From Alphaproteobacteria bacterium (GTDB lineage: Bacteria > Pseudomonadota > Alphaproteobacteria > Paracaedibacterales > CAITNM01): a DNA stretch of 22,774 bases. Each line of letters starts with the position of its first letter. The first letter of the stretch is position 1. Below, one piece after another: positions 1 to 9,400 of the stretch. A model generated the notes under the pieces. The model was given only the letters and a program-made list of their open reading frames with translations. It ran no database searches and had not been told where the DNA came from. Position numbers and translations under genes: made by a program. The stretch spans positions 1 to 22,774 of the forward strand of contig CANMNU010000006.1 of the NCBI GenBank assembly GCA_947499175.1, given 5' to 3'.

Positions 1-146
1 TATTAAAAACAGATTTTCAGATTGTTCATACTCGACATAGATCGTTTATTAATGGCTTTATCCATATCTTTTCAACACTTATTGCTTATGCCTTGAAATC
101 AAACAAACCTGCCATTAAATTCAACAATCTAATCCAGAATTAGGGT

Positions 147-653
147 TTAGAAGCTTTGATCGGGTATCACTTTAGTTCTTAACAGCACCGATGGAATATT
201 GGGATACTTGGCAACTAAGGCACTGTTAAAGATAGTTTTTTTAAGAGTTAATTGAATATCTTGAGGATTGTAGACAATGTTTACAATACAAACCAATGGG
301 TTAATTGTCTTTCCAGCCGACATACTTTTAAAAGTACCAATAATATTACCACCGCCGCTTAGATTCATTATTGTATAAACTTTGCCTTCAGTGTAGATCG
401 TAGATGTTTCGCTCAAAATTTCTAAAGATAATTTGCTAATATCTATATCTGTGCTGCTGATAATGTTTAATGTACCAGAATTGGTAGGGTTATCTGTTAA
501 ACCCATGGCAAGGGTGGAACCCGAATTAAATGTAGCTCCATTATGGTAAATTTGGCCAAATCCCCCATAGGTGGCGCCACTAGCAATCGTAACACTACCA
601 CTTGGTGCATTTGAAGATCCTAAACTTGCTGTGCTTTGGGCGTTGTTGGCACC
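147..653 (-). pseudogene. Detached C-terminal tail of the frameshifted autotransporter passenger
   Basis: Read in the frame that ends at the TAA at 147-149, the minus strand from about 653 downward encodes some 168 residues that continue the passenger at 595-2742: it opens with GANNAQSTASLGSSNAPSG, then SGSVTIASGATYGGFGQIY, then the tail with VYNPQDIQLTLKK. That last motif is the kind of strand that closes beta-helical passengers just before a translocator. No beta-barrel follows; the protein stops after VIPDQSF. The frame is lost near 656, where minus-strand ACTAATTGG would encode the expected T-I-G if one A were removed. An ATG at 506 could start a 119-residue product, but it lies inside the passenger, has no convincing ribosome binding site, and is most likely not a real start. 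Joined, 147-2742 would encode about 864 residues. Confidence 0.75.
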
Positions 654-2742
654 AATTAGTTAAGATACCATTATTCACAGTAGTATTTCCAGAGTAACTG
701 TTACTAGCAGAAAATGAGAGCAAGCTGGTTCCATCCATGGTAAGATTACCATTACCACTAATGTTACCCGTCATTATCAAAGGGCTATTATTTTGGAAAT
801 CAGCCCCAGAGCTGCCAAAACTGATGGGGTTGGCCATAAAAATACTGGCCACCCCGTTTGGTGCTCCTAAGGCACCACCATTGATAGTTACTTGCCCCGT
901 ACCTAAACTAGAACTATTGGCAATTTGAATGGCCCCATTGTTAATTGTCGTAGTGCCAGTGTATCCACTTCCCATCAAAGTTAAAGTTCCTGTACCTACT
1001 TTTGTAATAGTGCCGGTACCAGAAATAACCCCATTAAATGTACTATCATTACTACTGCCAAGGGTTACGCTGCCACTACCTAAACGCAAAGTCCCATATC
1101 CTGAAAGATCTGTTATGGTTTGCGCATAATCATTAAAGTCAGCAGTTGTGCCGCTAGTATTAACTATTAAAGGGGAGTTAGCAAAAGTATTCGCTGCTCC
1201 TGCTTGCAAGGTGCCACCTGTAATAGTAGTAGCGCCCGTGTAAGCGCTCGTCCCACTTAAAGTTAAAGTATTGCTACCAGCTTTTGTAAAATTACCGACA
1301 CCTTGAATAGTATTGGTGATAGTTTGATTACCTGTGTTGGTTGTATCAATAGCTAAAGTACCGTTATCTATTGAAAAAATTCCACCAAAACCACTTAGGC
1401 TACTCGATATAGTCAATGTGTCCCCACCAAGTATACTAAAAATGCAAGATGATGATGTTGGGCCTGCAAGTGGGCCTTTTAATGTTGCCCCAGAACTTAT
1501 TGAAGTATCTAAAGCAAGGGTACTCGCAGAATTGAATGTGATTCCTCCAGAAAAGCTACTAAGGCTAGCGGAAAACGTTAATGTGCCACTTCCATCTTTA
1601 ATGATGGTGCCTGGGCCTAGAATAGTGTTGGTGAGACTATAGGCAGAATCAGAACTAAATACTACTCCACCTTGTGCAATATTAAAACTTCCCGTAAAAG
1701 CTGAAAGCCCTCCTTTAAGAGTTAAGTTATTCGGGCCAATTTTGCTGATGATTCCACCATTACCCGTCAAGGCACTTGTTATAGTTATATTTTTATTAGA
1801 TGTATCAAAAGCAAGGGTACCGCTATTCATATTGATAGATCCTGTAAAACCGCTCAAATCTCCACTTAATATAGTAGTATTTTTACCAGTCATACTAAGA
1901 GTGCCGCTCCCTGAAAAACTGTTTGATAAAGTAGTATTGTTCCCCCCAAAAGCAAAGGCAAGGATACCACTAGCAATATATATACTGCTTAAGTTACTGA
2001 TGCTTCCAGAAAGGGTTAGCGTATTAACACCGGTTTTGTTTAACTGTCCGCCTACGATGATTCCGTTTGAGGTTCCAAAAATATTATTTAAGGTTAGATT
2101 AGGAATAGAAGGGTTTACTTCAAAAAACCCTGAATTAATATTAATCGATCCTGTGAAGCCACTGATGTCTCCTTGTAAAGCAAGTGTTCCATTACCATTT
2201 TGGTTTAGCACTCCAGTACCTATAATCGGACCATTAAATTTGAATACCTGGCCATTTGCTGGGCTTATATTTAGAGTTCCTGCGCCTAGCAGAAGATTGC
2301 CTGAGCCCCCCAATCCCGAACATGATACGTTATTATTATTTAGGTCTAAGGTACCATCGTATCCAATCAGCATAGGGCCTGAACCAAAGGCATCTCCAGA
2401 TCCAGCTTGTAAAGTGCCATATTCTACAGTGGTGCCACCTCCATAAGTATTATTACCACTTAAAATTACAAGACCTGCCCCTGTTTTAATTAATTCATCG
2501 CCAGAAAGAATACCTGATAGGGTTAACTTATAGGAATTACTCCCATTTCTTACCTGGGTAAAACCATTAAAGGCCAAGTTATTTGATACAGTACATTCAG
2601 AGTTAGCTGTTCCTTTCAAATAAATGGTATCTCCCGCATTTGTTGATAAGATTCCGTTAGAAATTGTCGTGGCGTCTATAAATTGAGATGCAAATGAACT
2701 TGATGCAAGCAAAACCGTAAAATAAAATTTATAGAATCTCAT
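595..2742 (-). CDS. Autotransporter-type beta-helical passenger protein, frameshifted at its 3' end and lacking a beta-barrel
   Basis: The 715-residue reading frame begins with a Sec signal peptide (MRFYKFYFTVLLASSSFA, likely cut after SFA, residue 19) and is then Gly/Ser/Thr/Asn-rich repeats of the autotransporter-associated beta-strand (PATR) type, e.g. LSGNNTYGGGTTVEYGTLQAG near residues 95-115 and LSGTSAYTGATTITGGTLQAG near 495-515. Such repeats form a surface-exposed right-handed beta-helix. A GAGGG ribosome binding site lies 8-9 bases before the ATG. The last 24 or so residues (from NWCQQRPKHSK) are Cys/Lys/Arg-rich and unlike the rest, the mark of a frameshift; the true continuation lies in another frame down to 147. 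Even the repaired protein has no C-terminal translocator, so it could not export itself as a classical type Va protein. It follows the 188-aa secreted protein by 21 bp and is probably the last gene of that operon. Decay or an assembly error are both possible. Confidence 0.8.
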   Translation of the reverse strand: MRFYKFYFTVLLASSSFASQFIDATTISNGILSTNAGDTIYLKGTANSECTVSNNLAFNGFTQVRNGSNSYKLTLSGILSGDELIKTGAGLVILSGNNTYGGGTTVEYGTLQAGSGDAFGSGPMLIGYDGTLDLNNNNVSCSGLGGSGNLLLGAGTLNISPANGQVFKFNGPIIGTGVLNQNGNGTLALQGDISGFTGSININSGFFEVNPSIPNLTLNNIFGTSNGIIVGGQLNKTGVNTLTLSGSISNLSSIYIASGILAFAFGGNNTTLSNSFSGSGTLSMTGKNTTILSGDLSGFTGSINMNSGTLAFDTSNKNITITSALTGNGGIISKIGPNNLTLKGGLSAFTGSFNIAQGGVVFSSDSAYSLTNTILGPGTIIKDGSGTLTFSASLSSFSGGITFNSASTLALDTSISSGATLKGPLAGPTSSSCIFSILGGDTLTISSSLSGFGGIFSIDNGTLAIDTTNTGNQTITNTIQGVGNFTKAGSNTLTLSGTSAYTGATTITGGTLQAGAANTFANSPLIVNTSGTTADFNDYAQTITDLSGYGTLRLGSGSVTLGSSNDSTFNGVISGTGTITKVGTGTLTLMGSGYTGTTTINNGAIQIANSSSLGTGQVTINGGALGAPNGVASIFMANPISFGSSGADFQNNSPLIMTGNISGNGNLTMDGTSLLSFSASNSYSGNTTVNNGILTNWCQQRPKHSKFRIFKCTKW

Positions 2743-2763
2743 ACTCTGTACCCTCTTTGTTAT

Positions 2764-3330
2764 TTAAGTTTTTTGATTAGATGCTTTTAGCTTTTCGATT
2801 AACTTTGTAATTTCTTTATCGCATTTGTTTAAGCCTTCATAATGGCTTCCTGGGGTTTTACTGTCCGCCCTCATCAATTGCCCCTCTAATAAAAACAGGG
2901 AGATTAATTTTTTTTCATCCTTCATAGAAAATTGGGAGCTAGAATTATTAGAGTTTTCGCTACTATCCGTAGTGGCATAAAGCTTTATAAATTTTTCCAC
3001 ATCTGTGTGTTCAAAATTATGATCTTTTTGCATTTTTAAGTAGTCCTGTTCTTTTTCATCAATAATCCTGCCGTATTGTTGGTCAGCGTCATAAGCTCCT
3101 ATAATTTTGGAAGTAGTCTGGCCACGATGTTCGTGTAATTTATCAAGCCACGGCCTGAAAGTGACGGCCTTGTGAATTTTTATTAGGCGTGTTTTTTCTT
3201 TTGGTAATTCAATAGGATCTAAAACATTTGTTACTCTTAGTAGTGCCGGGCGATACTCTGGGGTATCGTTTTCCATAGCAAAACAAAAATTCTGCCCCAA
3301 AATAATTAAACAAAATAACAATTTCTTCAT
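2764..3330 (-). CDS. Secreted protein of unknown family
   Basis: I do not recognise a family. The 188 residues begin with a clear Sec signal peptide (MKKLLFCLIILGQNFCFA, likely cleaved after CFA at residue 18), so the mature protein of about 170 residues is periplasmic or secreted. It is charged, with Lys/Glu-rich helical stretches (residues 85-110 and 135-188) and a Ser/Asn-rich segment near 123-133 (SSENSNNSSS) that looks like a flexible linker. There is no membrane segment after the signal. A GAGGA ribosome binding site lies 5 bases before the ATG. It sits between the giant autotransporter (86 bp upstream) and the barrel-less passenger (21 bp downstream) on the same strand, so it is probably co-transcribed; an accessory or chaperone-like role for those surface proteins is only a guess from position. 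Confidence 0.75.
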   Translation of the reverse strand: MKKLLFCLIILGQNFCFAMENDTPEYRPALLRVTNVLDPIELPKEKTRLIKIHKAVTFRPWLDKLHEHRGQTTSKIIGAYDADQQYGRIIDEKEQDYLKMQKDHNFEHTDVEKFIKLYATTDSSENSNNSSSQFSMKDEKKLISLFLLEGQLMRADSKTPGSHYEGLNKCDKEITKLIEKLKASNQKT

Positions 3331-3416
3331 TTAGTTCCTCATGATAATCTCTAACTGTAGCTTCACTCTAATTTGCAATTTATTAAAATTTTATTAATTT
3401 CACCATTTTTTAGGTG

Positions 3417-6400
3417 CTAAAAATATTTTTCTATTTTAAGCAAAGTATTGACTGAGTTTCTTTTCTTTTGAAAATCTGCCCCACAACTACCGGATATTTG
3501 TATTGAGGAATCCTTGATTTTCATGGAAAGAGCAATTGATGTAGAAATAGTAGCAGCACCTGCCGTTGGGATCATCACTTGATAACCTCCTGGATCACCG
3601 CCAAGAGTATAAATGTAATCAATATTATTTTTAGCAAGAAAATCATAAGCATAGCCTAAGCGACTATGGAGAAAAAATTCATAACTTGGGGTTTTAAATT
3701 TTTTGCCAAAATCACCCCCCCAGGACGCTTTAAAGCTTTTAATAGTTAGTTTAGGGCTAGATATAGCGTAATCACCTGCATCATATTCACTAGCAGCAGC
3801 TCGAGTCGATTGGCTGTAAGCCATACCACAAAATGGTCGCAGCGAAACATGATCCGCAAATTTAAATTTATGGGAAATTTCTCCACTTACAGATGGACTA
3901 ATAGTTTGTGTATTTTTGTGAGCTAAAAACGTTGAGCCGTCTATAGTGGTTGCTAACCGTTGGCTTTTTGTGTAGGTTTTTGAAAAATTTATGGAGTGGT
4001 CAAACCTACAATACCCATAATCACTTTTAAAGAACCCCATACTATGGTAAAAGCCAATGCTCCAGGTTTTGCCATCTGCTTTATTTTCAGGAGTTAGTGA
4101 TTGTTGGGACTTACTTATACCTCCACCCACAACCGCTCCGAATAACTGGTGATCTTCTGTATTTTTAATTTCTAAGCCAAGTGCTGCGCCTTGAAAACTG
4201 TCTGTCGACGCACCAGAAAAAGCTGTAACCTTATTATGACCTTGATTATAAAGTCCACTTACCCATACGCCAATTTTATTATTATCGTAACTTACAGGCC
4301 CCTTTTCATTAAGCCAACTAATCACCTTTTCAGACATTGATGAATTCCTGTTGCTGGTGTTAATCAACAGCGCACTACCTGGAGGTGGGGGAGGAGGTGC
4401 AAAAAATGTAAAGGAAGATCCATCACCACCAGATGAAATATCCTCATCTCCAGAGGCAATACGTGCATTGACTAAACCTGATACGGCGCTACCAGCACTA
4501 GCTGCAGCTGCACCACCATCATTATGATTAGCTCCAATCACACTATTTTTTACCTCTAAGGTTACACCATTCGGCCCATATATAGGTCTAAAGGATAAAA
4601 ATGAAGGTATAAAATTACTTCTGGTAATTTGAGAAAAAGCACCGTTTATTGATGTACCCGCAATTATAGGATAGGTAGCGAGCCCAAGAGGAGCACTATA
4701 TGCGGAATCAGAGATATTCAAAGTTACACCACTATTAATAGTTACTCCACCATTAACAGTTAACTGATCAAGTTCACCAACATTGTTAACAATAACATTA
4801 AAGCTACTACCATTGTTTAATTCTAATGAACCTATTTGGCCGCTACCGCCAACTGATGCACCAGTATTGATAGTTACAGGACTGTTGGCAATGCTACCAT
4901 TGACAATTAATTGACCATCATCAATAGTCGTGCTACCCGTAAATGCTGGGCTATTGCCGCCAAGAGTAAGCAGCCCATTGCCAGAATTTTTTGTTAAGTT
5001 TCCGGCACCACTTAAGGGTCCATTAAAAATATCATTATTCCCACTGTCTTGAATAGTAAGCCCGTTGGCGCTAAGTCCTGGTGATAAAACTATAGGATTG
5101 TTTACAGTGATTGGGACATTGGGTGCAAAAATACTATCGCTAAAATTCAATTCTCCTTTCCCCAAGCTTTGGTCTGAATTCACTGATAATTTAGTACCAT
5201 TTGTGTAATCTATTTTACCATAAAATAGAGAGTTATCACCCGTTGCAACAAACTTACCTGGACCTTTGGTTACAAGTTGACCACTCCCACTTAAATTACC
5301 GCTAATAAAGATATCTTGCCCTCCACCATCAATAGTTCCTCCTCCACTTAAGATGCTGAAATTATTGCTCAGAACCATGGAGGATGGAGAGGTTGGCATT
5401 AAAGAGCCATTATTTAAAGTAATAGGGCCGAAACCAAGGTTGTTTGGTGAGCTAATGCTAACAGAGCCACCATTATTAATTGTGATGCCGCCCGTACTGG
5501 TATTGTTACCTTCTAAGGTTAATGTACCGGTTCCCGCGACATCTAGCGAACCATCACCAGTAATTACACTGGCAAGCTTTGTATTAGTTGTTGTGGTTGT
5601 GGTAAATACACATCCACTGCCCAAATTTAGGGTTCCACTTGTTCCAGGGTTTCCATCAATTCCATCTGTTCCATTGGTTCCATAAGTTGTAGACGACAAA
5701 TCTGTAATATTTTGATTAGCGGTGACGTTTAATATACCACCCGTAATTCTGCACGAACCTTTGCCCAAGGCATCAACAGCTGTAGCGCTTACCGTACCCC
5801 CAGTAATTGCAAAACCGCCAATAAATGTATTCTCATTGCTTAATGTGGAAGAGCCTATACCAGAAAAAGTTACGGGCGCGTTGTGATTTCTTATTAGTCC
5901 CGCAATTGTATTGTTGCCGGTGTGCGAAATTATCATGCCGGCGGTTCCTAAGTCTAATATACCTCCTGGAGCAATATTTAGGTCTCCAATCGTAGTTTGT
6001 GGAAAGTTCCCCAGTTCAACCAATCCGCCTTTAATGTTTAAAAATCCTGTGCCAAAGGCATTGTTTGCTCCAGCAATAACTGTGCCAGAATTAACGGTTA
6101 AACCTCCGGAAAATGGATTATTTCCATTGCTAATTGTCGTGGTGCCATTGCCGCCAAAGACTAAACCTCCTGATCCTTGAATTATTCCAGCTATGGTATC
6201 ATTCCCGGTGGTGGTAGCTGTTAACGTCGCTGTTCCTAAATCTAGCGTTGAACCTAAATTACTGTTTAAATCCGTAATGTTAGTTTGAGGAAAGCTTGTT
6301 AGCTCAACTAGCCCACCATTGATGTTTAAAAATCCTTGGCCAAAAGCATTGTTTGCTCCCGCAATAACCGTGCCAGAAGTAACGGTTAAGCCCCCAGAAA

Positions 6401-9400
6401 ATGGGTTATTCCCATTGCTAATTGTCGTGGTGCCATTGCCGCCAAAGACTAAACCACCAGTCCCATTAATTGTACCATCTATGACATCATTCCCAGTGGT
6501 TGATGCAGTTAAAGTTGCTGATCCTAAATCTATAGTTGAATTTGCATCACTGTTTAAGTCAGTAATGTTTGCTTGATTGTGGTTTTGTAATTGTAAATTC
6601 GCACCATTGGTTAAGTTAATTTTACCCATACCAAAAGTATTATTAGCGCCAGCTATCACTGTCCTTTGATTAATATTGGTGGTTCCTGAAAAACTGTTAC
6701 TTCCATTGGTTAGGGTTAAGGATCCTGTGCCATAGAGATTGAGTGTGCCAGAACCCTCAATTAAACTTGCTAGGGTATCTATTATATTACTATTGGAAAT
6801 TAAACTGCCATTATTAATATTTAAGGTGCCACCGTTACCAAATAAACGAGTTATCGTCTGGGTTGTAGCGATAAGATTAACTAACCCACCATTTATATCT
6901 AGAAAACCTGTGCCAAAGGCATTGTTTGCCCCCGCAATAACTGTGCCAGAATTAACGGTTAAACCTCCGGAAAATGGATTATTTCCATTGCTAATTGTTG
7001 TGGTGCCATTACCACCAAAGACTAAACCACCAGTCCCTTGAATTATGCCAGCTATGACATCATTCCCAGTGGTAGACGCAGTTAAAGTCGCTGTTCCTAA
7101 ATTTAGCGTTGAACCCACATCACTGTTTAAGTCGGTAATGTTTGCTTGATTGTAATTTTGGAGTTCAACCAGTCCGCCTTTAATATTTAAAAAACCTGTG
7201 CCAAAGGCATTGTTTGCCCCCGCAATAACTGTGCCAGAATTAACGGTTAAACCTCCAGAAAATGGATTATTTCCATTGCTAATTGTCGTGGTGCCATTGC
7301 CGCCAAAGACTAAACCACCAGATCCTTGAATTAGGCCAGCTATGACATCATTCCCAGTGGTAGACGCTATTAAAGTTGCTGACCCTAAATCCAGAGTTGA
7401 ACCTAGGTTACTGTTTAAGTCTGTAATGTGTGATTGATTGTAATTTTGGAGTTCAACCAATCCGCCTTTAATGTTTAAAAATCCTGTGCCAAAGGCATTG
7501 TTTGCTCCAGCAATAACTGTGCCAGAATTAACGGTTAAACCTCCAGAAAATGGATTATTTCCATTGCTAATTGTCGTGGTGCCATTGCCGCCAAAGACTA
7601 AACCACCAGATCCTTGAATTATGCCCCCGATAACATCATTTCCCGTGGTAGACGCGGTCAACGTCGCTGATCCTAAATCCAGCGTTGAATTTGCATCACT
7701 AGTTAAATCTGTAATTTGTGCTTGATTGTGGTTTTGTAATTGTAAATTCGCACCATTAGTTAAGGTAATTTTACCTCTGCCCAAAGCATTATTAGCGCCA
7801 GCTATCACTATACTTTGGTCAATATGGGTGACTCCAGAAAAACTGTTGTTTCCATTGTTTAGGGTTAATGATCCCAGGCCGTAAATATTGAACAAGCCAA
7901 AACCCTCAATTAAGCTTGCCAGTGTATCCGCTGTGCTACTACTAGAAGTTAAAGTGCCATTAATATTTAGTGTGCCACCGGTGCCAAATAAACTGGTTAC
8001 ATTTTGGCTCGTAGCAATAAGATCAACCAATCCGCCTTTAATGTTTAAAAACCCTGTGCCAAAAGCATTGTTTGCTCCAGCAACAACCGTGCCTGAATTA
8101 ACGGTTAAGCCCCCAGAAAATGGGTTATCCCCATTGCTAATTGTCGTAGTGCCATTGCCGCCAAAGACTAAACCGCCAGACCCTTGAATTATACCCCCTA
8201 TGATATCATTCCCGGTGGTGGACGCGGTTAAAGTCGCTGATCCTAAATCCAGAGTTGAATTTACATCACTGGTTAGATCCGTAATTTGTGATTGATTGTA
8301 GTTTTGTAAACTAACAGTAGCGCTGTTTTTTAAGCTAAGCCCCCCCCTAAAAGTATCATTGGCTCCGGCAACAACTGTGCCAGCATTAACGGTTAGTCCT
8401 CCACAAACATTATCCGCATTGGTAAATGTTAAAGTACCATCACCGTCTTTAATAATTGGTCCTGTGGTGTTTATAGAGCCACTAAGCGTATTGTTATTAC
8501 CGTTATCATCAAGTGTGCCTCCGGATCCACCAATGGGATTAGTGATTATCATGGAAGTCAAAGCAGATAAGGTGCCCCCACCAAGGTTAATTCCACCACT
8601 GCCCAGATAGGTTGGGTCACTAACCGAAACTGTGCCCATATTAATATCAAGCCCCCCTGAAAAAGTGTTAGCGCCAGCTAGTATTAGATTGCCAAGTCCA
8701 CCTTTAGTTAAAGAGTTACTTCCTGATAAAATGCTATTAATAACAACATCTTGAGTGCTGTCATTAACAATCGTGCTATTTCCCGTAAGCGTAACACTGG
8801 ACATACGATCTAGGGTTACACTGCCGGTGGCTTTATCATTAACAATCAAAGTTCCCCCGTTAAGATCGAGCACCCCACACCCTAAATTATCAGCTTCAAA
8901 TATTGAGACCCCACCCTGAACAGTTGTTGTTCCGGCGTAGGTATTCTTGCCATTTAAAATAACGTTATTCTGTCCCTTACAAAAAAGAGATCCCCCTAAG
9001 GATACCCCTGCTTCGCCATCATCAGGCATAATATTTCCTGCATCATCTTCAATTGTGCCATTAAAAATGACATCACCATCTGTAGTATCTAACGTAACCA
9101 CTGTAGCTTTAGTTGATTCACCAACTATAAATAAATCTGATCCTTGAGCCAAAGCGCCACCGTTCGCAAAAACACTGTTGTTCTTAGCTAAAAAAGGACC
9201 ATTGATAGTTAATAGACCACCGTCACGCACAAAAATAGCTCCACCAAATCCAGCTCCATTGCCGCCGAAAGCGGAGTTTCCATCCGTACCACCATACCCA
9301 GCTAGGCCGCAGAAACCAGAGTTAGATGAACCACCACCCCCGCCAAAGCCGCCATTGCCGCCATAACCCGTACCCGAATTCGTAACTTCACCATAACCAG

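Noticed and set aside
640..670. Phase-variation tract at the autotransporter frameshift
   Set aside because: There is no homopolymer or short tandem repeat at the site, so slipped-strand switching is unlikely.
737..2446. Plus-strand Pro/Val/Leu-rich open frames opposite the barrel-less passenger
   Set aside because: They mirror Gly/Thr/Asn-rich coding on the minus strand, lack ribosome binding sites and show no family features.
6000..8410. CRISPR array or tandem satellite
   Set aside because: The unit is 288 bp, a multiple of three, entirely in frame within a coding gene; there are no short spacers and no cas genes.
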